From CBEULR01 sp965544035 (GTDB lineage: Bacteria; Bacillota; Desulfotomaculia; Desulfotomaculales; Desulforudaceae): a stretch of DNA of 64,000 nucleotides. Under the pieces are notes generated by a model. It saw only the letters and a list, made by a program, of their open reading frames with translations, was not told where the DNA came from and searched no databases. The position numbers and the translations under genes were made by a program. The number at the start of each line of letters is the position of its first letter. Within the stretch, counting starts at the first letter, position 1. This document shows, piece after piece, positions 35,903 through 43,925 of the stretch. The stretch is taken from positions 124,001 through 188,000 of the forward strand of contig CBEULR010000003.1 in NCBI GenBank assembly GCA_965544035.1. The letters run 5' to 3'.

Positions 35903-35936
35903 AAAAAGTCAGGGAAAGATGCCGCCTTCCCTGACT
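35903..35936 (-). terminator. Attenuator terminator in the ABC-F leader
   Basis: Perfect ten-base stem AGTCAGGGAA / TTCCCTGACT (35936-35927 and 35916-35907) with a ten-base loop, followed on the minus strand by a T-run, 21 bases before the ABC-F start and about 160 bases after the promoter. Its position means transcripts must read through it to reach the gene. Confidence 0.8.
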
Positions 35937-36019
35937 CACTTGCAGGAGTAATCCTCAAAACCGGTTTCTCTGATTCATGGCACAAGGACATCGCCCCTCT
36001 TCGTCGGGAGAGGCCGCAT

Positions 36020-36051
36020 CTAACCAGCCGATTCAATTCCGCAGTGGTTAG
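36020..36051 (-). promoter_or_regulatory. Leader hairpin overlapping the mini-ORF stop
   Basis: CTAACCA (36051-36045) pairs with TGGTTAG (36026-36020). The mini-ORF stop codon lies in the first arm, so a ribosome stalled on the mini-ORF would keep this hairpin open. Candidate switch element. Confidence 0.45.
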
Positions 36052-36062
36052 AATAGACGCAT
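36048..36062 (-). CDS. Candidate leader peptide MRLF
   Basis: ATG CGT CTA TTC TAA, directly after GCGGAGGAC. About 35 bases after the predicted transcription start and 180 bases before the ABC-F gene. Very short leader peptides that contain an MRL sequence are known to stall macrolide-bound ribosomes (the ermD-type leader). By analogy this may sense a ribosome-targeting drug. Only sequence and position support it. Confidence 0.4.
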   Translation of the reverse strand: MRLF

Positions 36063-36099
36063 GTCCTCCGCACCAGTTCCTTTCTTAAAACCTGGTCAT

Positions 36100-36128
36100 A
36101 TTGTACCCGTTTTCAATAAACCGTTCAA
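36100..36128 (-). promoter_or_regulatory. Promoter of the ABC-F leader
   Basis: On the minus strand TTGAAC (36128-36123) and TACAAT (36105-36100) with a 17-base spacer. Confidence 0.55.
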
Positions 36129-36152
36129 CTGCCGACCACAGTCGTGGTGGTC

Positions 36153-37049
36153 CTAGTCGGCCTGAAGCGGGTCGCCTTCCAGGATTTCCTCCACCTCTTC
36201 GTATCCGGTCGGGAACTCGAAGTTGTACCGCGCCGGGAGCGCGAAAACGTACTCACTGTTGCGGTCAAGCTCCCGCGGCGGGACCGGCGCCGCGCCGACG
36301 TTGAATTCCCTCTGCTGCAGGGCCTCCCACTGTGCCGGAGTAAAGACCATAATCGGGATATCCTGCCGCGGTTCTTCAGAAGTCCACTGAGGATGCCTGA
36401 TCCGGATCATCGGCCCGGATTCCGCAATCTCCTCCTCTCCTTCGGTACCCCCGATTGCGGTACCCTTCCACTCCTCGGTCACGATTTCATATCCTTCCCA
36501 GCTTGCGGGCAGGGCAAAGGTGAAACCGTATTCATCGTTCCGGTAAATAATCCCCTCGGCGTCCGCATACTCGCCCAAAGTCACCGCGTCGATCAGCCAG
36601 TCGCCCTCGATTTTCTTTACCGTGAGGGTGATCGGCCGCCGCGTGCCCTCTCCGGCCTCGATATCGTCCGTGCTTGTGACTTCCACAATTTCGCCCTCAA
36701 CCTCGTACGCCTCCGCAGACAGCTCCTTAATGTTCAGCACCTCGATGCGGTCCGGCCACGGGCTGGAGACCAACCGCCCGGGCGCATTCTCCGGATCGTC
36801 CTGCCACGCGGCGAGCAGGGCCGGAGATACGTAGTCACCATAGTTCTCCTGCAGGCTCTCACGCACTGCCTCGGCGGGGGCCAGCAGGGAGACTTCCTTA
36901 AGTTGCGCCCCAAAGTCCTCAACCACCTGTTTAACGGCCGCCTCGCTATCCCCGGCGCCATTCTGCTCCGGTTGCTCCCCGGCTGTACAGCCGAACAGGA
37001 AAGCAGCCAGAATCAGCAGGATCCCCATTGACAGAAGCGATTTTTTCAT
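36153..37049 (-). CDS. Putative lipoprotein
   Basis: 298 residues with a lipoprotein signal (KKSLLSMGILLILAAFLFGC; lipobox LFGC). The mature part begins with an acidic low-complexity stretch. Residues about 40-165 resemble a DUF3828/NTF2-like module (AVKQVVEDFGAQL ... VKKIEGDWLIDAVTLG). Residues about 170-290 (GFTFALPASWEGYEIVTEEW) resemble a PsbP-like domain. Exported and membrane anchored. GGAGGC precedes the ATG by nine bases. Function unknown. Confidence 0.72.
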   Translation of the reverse strand: MKKSLLSMGILLILAAFLFGCTAGEQPEQNGAGDSEAAVKQVVEDFGAQLKEVSLLAPAEAVRESLQENYGDYVSPALLAAWQDDPENAPGRLVSSPWPDRIEVLNIKELSAEAYEVEGEIVEVTSTDDIEAGEGTRRPITLTVKKIEGDWLIDAVTLGEYADAEGIIYRNDEYGFTFALPASWEGYEIVTEEWKGTAIGGTEGEEEIAESGPMIRIRHPQWTSEEPRQDIPIMVFTPAQWEALQQREFNVGAAPVPPRELDRNSEYVFALPARYNFEFPTGYEEVEEILEGDPLQAD

Positions 37050-37105
37050 AATTGGTTGCCTCCTATGTCAGATGGAAACTGGTATAATCGTTTGCCTAGT
37101 CGAGC

Positions 37106-38368
37106 TTACGGCATCATCGAAACCGGGATATCAAACTCCGGCATGCCGATCGCATACGGCCCAATCTCGTACTGGCCAAAGTACACCACGATATGGCCAT
37201 CATCTTTGATGTAAAACTGCTGCCCGTCGGTGATTTGAGCCACCGTGTCCAGGGCGTCCTCAAAATACATATCCGGGTTGGCCGCGATCGCTTCCTGTAT
37301 CGTCCGCACAACTATACTCTTGTAATCCTCTTCAGGACCGAAGAAGTCGGCGATGGTCAGTCTCTCTCCCGTCTCCACATCCAGGTTCAGCGTCTCCTTG
37401 ACGGTGAAGCCGTGGGCTCCCCCCTGAAATCCGTAATAGGACACGCTGATGCTCAAAAGCCCATCCTGGTTGTAATGTTCGTCATAGTCCGTAACCGCCT
37501 GGAAAGCGTGAACCGGCCCCCCGTACTTCTCCATACTCTCCTTATACTCGGCAAAGGGCTCCTCTATTTCCTTGCGAAAATCCTCCGCCTTTTGCGCAAA
37601 CTCCGCGTTGATCTTTTCTTCCAGTGCCCGGTCCGGAAGACCCGAGATGACCGGAATGCGCATATTAACCTCGATCTCATCGGTTACGGATTGAACCAAC
37701 TGCGCGGTAATGCTAATCTTGGATTCATCCTCGGCCTCAGCCGGGGTTTCAATCCACACGGTGCCTTCCTCACCTGCCCAGTCCACGGCATAACCGAGGG
37801 TCTCCGACACAAACCGCAGGGGAACCATCACGCGCCCGTCCTTTAGCCGCGCCGGGGCGTCCAGTTCCGCCCCGGGACTGCCGTTCACCAGCGGCACGGC
37901 CTCATCAACCGCCATTTCAATGCTGTGGCCCTTAAGTTCCACCACTGCCGTGCGCGTCTCCGGTTTCCAGTCCACCACGGCCCCCAGGGCCTCGGAAACG
38001 TAACGCAGCGGGACATACACCCGGCTGGTTTCCCGATCCAGATAGGGATTGCCGTCCGCGAAATCAAGCGGCTGACCATCGACCAGCACCTTCACGGCCG
38101 GGGCGCTGATCAAATCCGCATCCACAGCCGGCTCCGCGCCCGGAGCAACAGGCTCCCGCAATGGATATTCCGACCGGTATTGTTCATCCGGCGCGACCGC
38201 CGGCGGTACCGCCATCACCGGCCCGTCCCCGTAGTCCACCATTTTCACCAGTGCCGATACGGAATTGGATACCGGCTGATCGCCTGGATCACCAAAGGCC
38301 GCCCCCGTGGTAATGAAGGTCAGACCCAGCCCCACCACTAAAGCCCTCGCATATTTTGACTTGAACAT
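37106..38368 (-). CDS. Secreted CAO-N + DUF3298 protein
   Basis: About 420 residues. Signal peptide (KYARALVVGLGLTFITTGAAFG), a CAO-N tandem (SRVYVPLRYVSEALGAVVDW and GRVMVPLRFVSETLGYAVDW, about 130-220), then a DUF4163/DUF3298 region (about 230-420: YYGFQGGAHGFTVKETLNLD, TIADFFGPEEDYKSIVVRTI). The CAO-N plus DUF3298 combination is known from Bacilli and Clostridia surface proteins. ATG at 38368 is chosen for its signal peptide and the GGGGAGG 11 bases upstream. Function unknown; probably cell-wall associated. Confidence 0.85.
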   Translation of the reverse strand: MFKSKYARALVVGLGLTFITTGAAFGDPGDQPVSNSVSALVKMVDYGDGPVMAVPPAVAPDEQYRSEYPLREPVAPGAEPAVDADLISAPAVKVLVDGQPLDFADGNPYLDRETSRVYVPLRYVSEALGAVVDWKPETRTAVVELKGHSIEMAVDEAVPLVNGSPGAELDAPARLKDGRVMVPLRFVSETLGYAVDWAGEEGTVWIETPAEAEDESKISITAQLVQSVTDEIEVNMRIPVISGLPDRALEEKINAEFAQKAEDFRKEIEEPFAEYKESMEKYGGPVHAFQAVTDYDEHYNQDGLLSISVSYYGFQGGAHGFTVKETLNLDVETGERLTIADFFGPEEDYKSIVVRTIQEAIAANPDMYFEDALDTVAQITDGQQFYIKDDGHIVVYFGQYEIGPYAIGMPEFDIPVSMMP

Positions 38369-38535
38369 CTGATACAAATCCTCCCCGTAAATTTTCGCTT
38401 TCACCTCTTAGACGAGACCACCCCGGGTTTGGTTTTCACACCTGGACACGTCGAGGCTATAAGTTTCTTTTGTAATTTCTACAGAATGGGATTACAATGG
38501 ATTTATTTGCAGCAGCTTTTTCGGAGCTTGTGAAT

Positions 38536-39525
38536 ATGGAAAGCATTACAGACATTCAGAAAAAAGAACAAATCACCGGCGTTGCGGCCGCCTTGGGCGC
38601 TTACATAATGTGGGGGTTTCTCCCGCACTACTGGAAGCTCGTTCAGGCCGTTCCCGCCATGGAAATTCTGGCCCATCGGATGGTGTGGTCCTTCGTTTTC
38701 CTGGTATGTCTGCTGCTCCTGTCCCGCAGCGTTCCGGCTTTTCTGAACGAAGTGCGCATCCTGCTCGGGCACCCGATGCAGGTCCTGGCCGTGGTGTTGG
38801 CGGCCGCACTCATCACCTGCAACTGGTTGACCTACATCTGGGCGGTCAACGCCGGGCACGTGGTGGAATCCAGCCTGGGCTACTATATCAACCCGCTTGT
38901 CAGCGTCCTGCTGGCCATTCTGGTGCTCAGGGAAAAACTGTCCCTCTGGCAGATGGTCTCGTTTGCCCTGGCCGCCATCGGGGTCCTCATCATGACCATT
39001 AACTTCGGAACCTTCCCCTGGATCGCGCTGACACTGGCCCTCACCTTCGGCCTGTACGGATTGATTAAAAAAATAATCTGTCTGGGGGCGATTACCGGGA
39101 TCACCCTGGAAACCCTGCTCGTTTCCCCGTTTATGCTTGTCTACCTCGGCCATGTGCACAGCAGCGGGATCGGCGCCTTTGGAAACCTCTCCCCAACCGT
39201 CACCGGGCTGCTGATGGGCGCGGGAGTGGTCACGGCAACACCGCTGCTCCTGTTCGCCGCGGCGACCAACCGTCTGCCGCTATCGTCCATAGGCTTTATG
39301 CAGTATATCGCGCCCACTCTGATGCTGATCCTGGGCGTCTTCCTCTATCGGGAACCGTTCACCGGCGTGCATCTGGCCTGCTTTGCCCTGATCTGGACGG
39401 CGCTGGCCATCTTCTCGCTGGCCTACACCAAGCCGTTCGTGGCCCTGGAGTCCCGCCTCAGGGGGCATAAGAACAGGGAAAACACGCAACAGAGTCTGAA
39501 CATTAACAAGGGTGCAGGACACTAA
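38536..39525 (+). CDS. rarD: RarD-type EamA/DMT transporter
   Basis: About 329 residues, ten membrane helices in two EamA repeats. RarD signatures are GVAAALGAYIMWGFLPHYWK, ILAHRMVWSFVFL and SSLGYYINPLVSVLLA. The substrate of RarD proteins is not established; chloramphenicol resistance was suggested for the founding member. ATG at 38536 is chosen because GGAG lies upstream and it matches the start of homologues; an in-frame ATG at 38497 would add 13 residues. Its stop overlaps that of the convergent selenoprotein gene by four bases. Confidence 0.88.
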   Translation: MESITDIQKKEQITGVAAALGAYIMWGFLPHYWKLVQAVPAMEILAHRMVWSFVFLVCLLLLSRSVPAFLNEVRILLGHPMQVLAVVLAAALITCNWLTYIWAVNAGHVVESSLGYYINPLVSVLLAILVLREKLSLWQMVSFALAAIGVLIMTINFGTFPWIALTLALTFGLYGLIKKIICLGAITGITLETLLVSPFMLVYLGHVHSSGIGAFGNLSPTVTGLLMGAGVVTATPLLLFAAATNRLPLSSIGFMQYIAPTLMLILGVFLYREPFTGVHLACFALIWTALAIFSLAYTKPFVALESRLRGHKNRENTQQSLNINKGAGH

Positions 39526-39527
39526 CC
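39510..39527. repeat. Dispersed short element, degenerate copy
   Basis: GGGTGCAGGACACTAACC covers the overlapping stop codons of rarD and the convergent selenoprotein gene. One insertion/substitution away from the copy at 22452. Confidence 0.35.
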
Positions 39528-40115
39528 ATAGACAGACTGCAGCACCTTTTGGAAATAAGCATAGTCCTTGATACCGGCAATACGCACATCGTCAATAAAG
39601 AAGGTCGGCAGCACACCCACTTCCATTTCCTGAGCCAGACGGCGGTTTTCCTCCACCACCGGCGTGTAAACCCCTTTGTCCAGGGCGTATTTCAGCGCAT
39701 CCCGGTCCAAACCCAGGTCACCGGCGATCTCCAACAAGACCGGAACGCGGCCGATGTCCTGTCCCTCGGAGAAATACCGCCTAAAAACGGAGTCCCGAAA
39801 CACCTCAGACCGGTTGTTTTCCCGGGCAAACTCGGTCGCCTCCAAAGCCTTACGGGTGTTCGGCAGAATCTCATTTACCGTGAAAGCGATGCCGTATTCC
39901 CGGCCATGATCATTAAAGCGCCGGTAGACCCCTTCGATATCCACTCCGTTGGGCAACACATCCCGCACCCGGACGCCCGCCACCGGCGTCTCGGGATGCA
40001 GTTCAAAACCGATCCACTCTTCCTCAAAAACAAACTCCCGCCGCAGCTTCTCGACAATACCCGTGCCGATATAGCAGTACGGTCAGGCATAGTCGGAAAA
40101 TACCCTGATCTTCAT
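39522..40115 (-). CDS. DsbA/FrnE-like thiol oxidoreductase, selenoprotein (Sec by UGA)
   Basis: From ATG 40115 the frame reads MKIRVFSDYA, UGA (40085-40083), PYCYIGTGIVEKLRREFVF, and continues unbroken to 39522: 197 residues if UGA is read as selenocysteine. It is a FrnE/2-hydroxychromene-isomerase-like DsbA protein; homologues have DxxCPxCY at this point, so UGA replaces the first Cys of the CxxC active site (UPYC). The cis-Pro loop is in VGVLPTFFIDD. A hairpin of SECIS type follows the UGA. A conventional gene finder would start the protein at GVRVRDVLPNGVD and lose the active site. Predicted cytoplasmic (no signal peptide). Confidence 0.85.
40051..40085 (-). promoter_or_regulatory. Bacterial SECIS element with Sec UGA codon
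   Basis: Thirteen bases after the UGA, TCGGCA (40069-40064) pairs over six positions (one G-U) with TGTCGA (40056-40051) around the seven-base loop CGGGTAT, which carries the apical GGU recognised by SelB in the fdhF-type SECIS. The loop lies about 20 bases from UGA, within the bacterial range. Confidence 0.75.
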
Positions 40116-40279
40116 ACTCTCACCCCGCTCAGCAACCCGGCCCCATCCCCGGGCGGATGATCCGTTACCGTCCATTATCTCATAACAGCCGCTGCAGTAA
40201 AGATCATCGGGTCATAAATAAAACCGGAATTGGTAAACCTATAGTCGAAAACCAACTTACACCCAAAGGAGTTTTGCCG

Positions 40280-40768
40280 ATGAGTAAGAAAGTAGTTGCA
40301 CTATTCCGGTCTCGAAATCAGGCCGAGGAGGCCGTCAACGGCTTGCGCCGGGAAGGCTTCGAACGTGAGATTTCGGTGGTGGCCAAAGACGACAAGCGCA
40401 ACAACCGGGGAAATAATGATCAAGGTATGCAGATGTCCAATGATACCGTGACCGACGGGACGGCAACGGGCGGTGCCATCGGCGGCCTTGCCGGTCTGGC
40501 CGTTGGCGCCGGCGCTCTGGCGATTCCCGGTCTGGGACCGATCATTGCCGCCGGACCAATTGCCGGCGCTCTCTCTGGGGCCGCCGCCGGCGGCATCGGC
40601 GGCGCCCTGGTCGATCTGGGCATTCCGCAGGCCGAAACCAAGCGTCTGGAGGAAGGCATCAGGCAGGGCAAGACCCTGGTTTCCGTGGAATGCGCCGATG
40701 ACCAGGCCGACAGGTGCCGGGAGATTCTGCAGAACAGCGGCGCGGATGAGGTCAAGATCCACGGGTAA
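40280..40768 (+). CDS. General-stress-protein-like glycine-zipper protein
   Basis: About 162 residues. The N-terminal part (KKVVALFRSRNQAEEAVNGL, REGFEREISVVAKDD) is of the YflT/heat-induced stress protein 17M type (DUF1269-like). The middle is a glycine-zipper segment (GAIGGLAGLAVGAGALAIPG, GPIAGALSGAAAGGIGGALV) likely to insert in a membrane, and the C-terminal part again has an alpha/beta turn (GKTLVSVECADDQADRCREI). AAAGGAG lies eight bases before the ATG. Single-gene unit with a strong terminator; probably stress related. Confidence 0.78.
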   Translation: MSKKVVALFRSRNQAEEAVNGLRREGFEREISVVAKDDKRNNRGNNDQGMQMSNDTVTDGTATGGAIGGLAGLAVGAGALAIPGLGPIIAAGPIAGALSGAAAGGIGGALVDLGIPQAETKRLEEGIRQGKTLVSVECADDQADRCREILQNSGADEVKIHG

Positions 40769-40790
40769 AGCCGTAAATCAGTGTGCACAC

Positions 40791-40835
40791 AAAAGGGGCT
40801 GGTCGCCATCAGGCACCAGCCTCTTTTAGTTTTTC
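40791..40835 (+). terminator. Terminator after the glycine-zipper gene
   Basis: GGCTGGT / ACCAGCC (40797-40803 and 40815-40821), flanked by AAAAG and CTTTT, then AGTTTTT. Could act in both directions. Confidence 0.75.
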
Positions 40836-40916
40836 ACGCTCTACGCCTGAGGGCCCACGGCCGTAAAACAATGCTATTATAAGGATAAAGACTTCTAGGT
40901 TCAGGAGGTTGACCTT

Positions 40917-41336
40917 ATGAAATCCTACCGTAAGGAATTGCTGTTCCACACCAGAACACGGCGCGCTTTCATCAACATCACGCCACAGGTGGAAGAGGCC
41001 CTCGCCGAAAGCGGTATCCGCGAGGGGCTGTGTCTGGTAAACGCTATGCACATCACGGCCAGCGTCTTCATCAACGACGACGAATCCGGACTGCACCGCG
41101 ATTTCGAGCGCTGGCTGGAAAAGCTGGCCCCCGAGAAGCCCTACGCTCAATACGATCACAACCGCCCCCACGAGGGTAATGCCGACGCGCATCTGAAACG
41201 CTCGGTAATGGGACGTGAAGTGGTGGTGGCCGTCACCGACGGCCGATTGGACTTCGGGACCTGGGAACAAATCTTCTACGGTGAATTCGACGGGCGGCGG
41301 GACAAGCGGGTACTGGTGAAGATCATCGGGGAGTAG
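40917..41336 (+). CDS. YjbQ family protein (UPF0047)
   Basis: 139 residues, the complete UPF0047 domain: INITPQVEEALAESGIREGL, VNAMHITASVFINDDESGL, the conserved His-rich region (YDHNRPHEGNADAHLKRSVM) and VAVTDGRLDFGTWEQIFYGE. Family members have weak thiamine-phosphate synthase activity in vitro; the physiological role is unsettled. AGGAGG lies eight bases before the ATG. Two strong terminators follow, so it is a single-gene transcript. Confidence 0.9.
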   Translation: MKSYRKELLFHTRTRRAFINITPQVEEALAESGIREGLCLVNAMHITASVFINDDESGLHRDFERWLEKLAPEKPYAQYDHNRPHEGNADAHLKRSVMGREVVVAVTDGRLDFGTWEQIFYGEFDGRRDKRVLVKIIGE

Positions 41337-41356
41337 CCGCCGGCCGATCGAAAACG

Positions 41357-41440
41357 CCCCGGCGCGCCCCTGCCGGGGATTGTTTTCCTGTAACCCTGCA
41401 AGCAGGCTCCGGGCCATTCCGGCCCGGAGCTTGTTTCCTT
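41357..41440 (+). terminator. Two tandem terminators after yjbQ
   Basis: CCCCGGC / GCCGGGG (41357-41378) followed by ATTGTTTTCC, and GCTCCGGGCC / GGCCCGGAGC (41406-41430) followed by TTGTTTCCTT. Confidence 0.75.
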
Positions 41441-41472
41441 CCAATATGGTCACAAGCCTTCTATCTTGTCAT

Positions 41473-41496
41473 AATGTGCTCACGCAAGGGCACATT
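41473..41496 (+). promoter_or_regulatory. Inverted repeat upstream of the Imm5-like gene
   Basis: AATGTGC and GCACATT, ten bases apart, 52 bases before the ATG. May be a weak terminator (followed by TTGTG) or an operator. Confidence 0.35.
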
Positions 41497-41547
41497 TTGT
41501 GTTCTGCGGGCCGGTGTGATACAACTGTGTTGTGAGGAGGAACGAGG

Positions 41548-42075
41548 ATGCCAAAGGCACGAAAGATGCTCAATGACTGGGACGCGCCGTATATCCAGTC
41601 ACTCGTGAAACTGATTGAAACGCAGAGCGCGTCCACGCTGGCGCATTGGGCGCTCGATTATGCCGAGCGGGTTATACTGCCCCTGTGGAGCAAGCACTAC
41701 CCGCAGGACCTGCGTCCGCGCAATGCCCTGAACTCTGCCCGGGAGTATCTGGCGGGAACCATGAAACTGCCGGAAGCCAAGGCGGCAATCCGCGAGTGCC
41801 AGGCGGCCGCCCGCGAAACCGGCGCGAACCCGGTTGCGCAAGCCGCGGCGAGGGCGATCGGCCAGTGCGCGTCGACGGTTTACTCCCCCAAAGCCTGTAT
41901 CGGACTCCCCCTCTATGGAGCGATAGCGGTGGCGTACGACACTCTCGGAACCAAGGCTCCGTGGGAACAGGTGGAGCAATGTGCCGCCGACGAGTGCGGC
42001 CGGATGCGTGACGCGCTGCGCGCCGTGGCCGTTGACAACGAGCCCAACCCGGCCAAGATTGACTGGAACTGTTGA
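41548..42075 (+). CDS. Imm5-like putative immunity protein
   Basis: 175 residues, fully helical. LNDWDAPYIQSLVKLIETQS, WALDYAERVILPLW, AAARAIGQCASTVYSPKACI and the terminal ALRAVAVDNEPNPAKIDWNC match the pattern of the imm-5-like family. Family naming derives from polymorphic toxin immunity, but members are frequently found without a toxin and none is seen here. GAGGAGGAACG precedes the ATG. It converges with an AraC-type regulator, 11 bases apart. Confidence 0.72.
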   Translation: MPKARKMLNDWDAPYIQSLVKLIETQSASTLAHWALDYAERVILPLWSKHYPQDLRPRNALNSAREYLAGTMKLPEAKAAIRECQAAARETGANPVAQAAARAIGQCASTVYSPKACIGLPLYGAIAVAYDTLGTKAPWEQVEQCAADECGRMRDALRAVAVDNEPNPAKIDWNC

Positions 42076-42086
42076 CGACCAACACT

Positions 42087-42950
42087 TCATTTCTTCCGAA
42101 CCGGTATCCAAATCTCACTATAGGCCCAGTCTTTCTTGTGTTCATCCATTCTGGTAAACGAAAAAGAAGGGGCATCGATCACTTCGTAATCGGACGAAGG
42201 AAGCCACTGGGCATATATGTTGGCCATTGTGGTCTGTAATGTAGAAGGGAACGGTCCCTCATTCGGGAATATGGCCCAAGTGCAGGCCTCGACCGGCACT
42301 TTTTCCAGCCGGTCACTCACTTCGTTCTTCGTCGTTAGAACACCAATCAGGTGGGTCAAATATCCCTCTTCTTTTAAGAACTTGGCGTCCGCATCCCAAG
42401 AAGCGTTGACCACTTCATAAGGCTCTATATTCTGGAGAGAGTGCATCTCCGCTCTTTGCTCTTCCGTAATGCTTTCAGCAAGCTTTACGATCTCGTTATT
42501 AACACCCTCAAACTGCATCGGCACGCGTTTGCTCACGCCGACCAGATTGAACGCGGGCCTGTCTTCAATTCTGTACTCCATAGCGATTCCTCCCTTAACT
42601 GTGATTATGAACGAAAGCTTGGGGAAAGACTTGCTGATGCCCTTTCTTGCCACATCCGAGGGCAAGAAGCCGCTCCACTTCTTAAAAGCCCGGGTAAAAC
42701 CGTCCACCGACTGATAGCCATACTTGTAAGCCACATCGGTTACCTTTTCCCCGCGCAAGAGATCCTTATTCGCCTCGGACAGCCGGCGGTTCTTGATGTA
42801 TTCGCTAAGCGTCAGCCCGGAAAGATAAAAGAATATCTTTCGAAAGTGATAGTCCGAAACCCCGGCGTATTCGGAGATTCTCTCCAGGGAAAGGTCATCG
42901 GTCAAATGATCTTCGATATAGTCGATCACTTGGTTTAATTCCCTTAACAA
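42087..42950 (-). CDS. AraC-type regulator with GyrI-like effector domain
   Basis: About 287 residues. The N-terminal 110 residues are a tandem helix-turn-helix of AraC type (LSLERISEYAGVSDYHFRKI, VTDVAYKYGYQSVDGFTRAF). The C-terminal 155 residues are a GyrI-like/BmrR-type small-molecule-binding domain (MEYRIEDRPAFNLVGVSKRV ... WAYSEIWIPVRKK). These two-domain regulators (Rob/SoxS relatives) sense hydrophobic compounds. The TTG at 42950 is preferred: GGGGGGAG lies six bases before it and it starts just before the HTH; the upstream frame has no binding site. Confidence 0.88.
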   Translation of the reverse strand: MLRELNQVIDYIEDHLTDDLSLERISEYAGVSDYHFRKIFFYLSGLTLSEYIKNRRLSEANKDLLRGEKVTDVAYKYGYQSVDGFTRAFKKWSGFLPSDVARKGISKSFPKLSFIITVKGGIAMEYRIEDRPAFNLVGVSKRVPMQFEGVNNEIVKLAESITEEQRAEMHSLQNIEPYEVVNASWDADAKFLKEEGYLTHLIGVLTTKNEVSDRLEKVPVEACTWAIFPNEGPFPSTLQTTMANIYAQWLPSSDYEVIDAPSFSFTRMDEHKKDWAYSEIWIPVRKK

Positions 42951-42986
42951 TTGTCTCTCCCCCCTTTCACCTCTACATACTACCAA

Positions 42987-43184
42987 ACCTGTTCCGGCGA
43001 TGCTCGACGTTTTTCATACAAAAAATATCGGGTACTACTACCGGAAACCCGATGGAGATATTATCTGACAGGTGTTGAAAAAACAACCGCCCCAAATGGC
43101 AAGGTCTTACGGCCATCAAGGGCGGCTCCCAGCAGCTGAGGACGGTTACCTACAGGCTCTTTGTCACTTACCCCAATATCATGC
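42987..43184. other. Intergenic region with terminator only
   Basis: Apart from the terminator at 43076-43126 nothing is recognised. Confidence 0.5.
43076..43126 (-). terminator. Terminator of the glnA-glt operon
   Basis: On the minus strand CCGCCC / GGGCGG encloses an inner ATGGC / GCCAT stem and is followed by TTGTTTTTT, about 60 bases after the last stop of the operon. Confidence 0.75.
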
Positions 43185-43922
43185 TCAGTAGGCGTACAAC
43201 CGTCCGTACGGCCGGTGTGAAGAGGGCAACAGTTTTACGAACGGCCGGTCCTTGATCTGTGACTGATCATACCCGAAACGCCGGCAGAACTCATCAATAA
43301 TGGGATTCAGCAGTTCCCAGTCGCCGTCATCCGTTTCAAACACGCGCGGTTCGGCGCCGATGCGGTGCTCGTCGACGGGCCCGCGCAGGTAGATGACCCC
43401 GCCATGCATCCCCGTACCGAGATAATCACCGGCCACCGGTTCATCCGGCGCGCAGTTCAGGCCAAGGATAACCGCGATTCCACCGGCCATGTATTCACCG
43501 AAAAACCGCCCCGCCCTGCCGCCCACGACAAGCAGCGGGACCATATCCTGATACTGCTTCATGTGGATCCCGGCACGGTAGCCGGCATTTCCGGAAATAA
43601 GAACCTTGCCGCCCCGCATCCCGTAGCCCAAAACATCACCGGCATTACCGCCGACCACGATCGTACCTGCATTCATGGTGTTGGCCACACCATCCTGCGC
43701 ATTACCATTGACAATAACACAGGGGCCGTTCATAAAGGCGCCCAGGTCATTACCGGGCACTCCGTTAATCCGGATCAGGACATCTTCATCCATCCCCGCA
43801 CCGATATAGCGCTGCCCGTTAACGTTATCCAGTATGATTTCGGCTTCCCCGGTTCGGACCGCGTCCCTGATCATCCGGTTCAGCTCGCGGTAATGGACGT
43901 CACGCGCATTCATTATCCGCAT
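43185..43922 (-). CDS. Glutamate synthase GXGXG subunit (GltB C-terminal domain)
   Basis: 245 residues corresponding to the C-terminal beta-helix of large GltB: repeated GxGxG turns (YIGAGMDEDVLIRINGVPGN, NAGTIVVGGNAGDVLGYGMR, GKVLISGNAGYRAGIHMKQ, AGGIAVILGLN). In big GltB proteins this domain is structural. Here it is a separate gene, as in archaeal-type split synthases. It starts three bases after the FMN subunit stops and is the last gene of the operon. Confidence 0.92.
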   Translation of the reverse strand: MRIMNARDVHYRELNRMIRDAVRTGEAEIILDNVNGQRYIGAGMDEDVLIRINGVPGNDLGAFMNGPCVIVNGNAQDGVANTMNAGTIVVGGNAGDVLGYGMRGGKVLISGNAGYRAGIHMKQYQDMVPLLVVGGRAGRFFGEYMAGGIAVILGLNCAPDEPVAGDYLGTGMHGGVIYLRGPVDEHRIGAEPRVFETDDGDWELLNPIIDEFCRRFGYDQSQIKDRPFVKLLPSSHRPYGRLYAY

Positions 43923-43925
43923 CGT

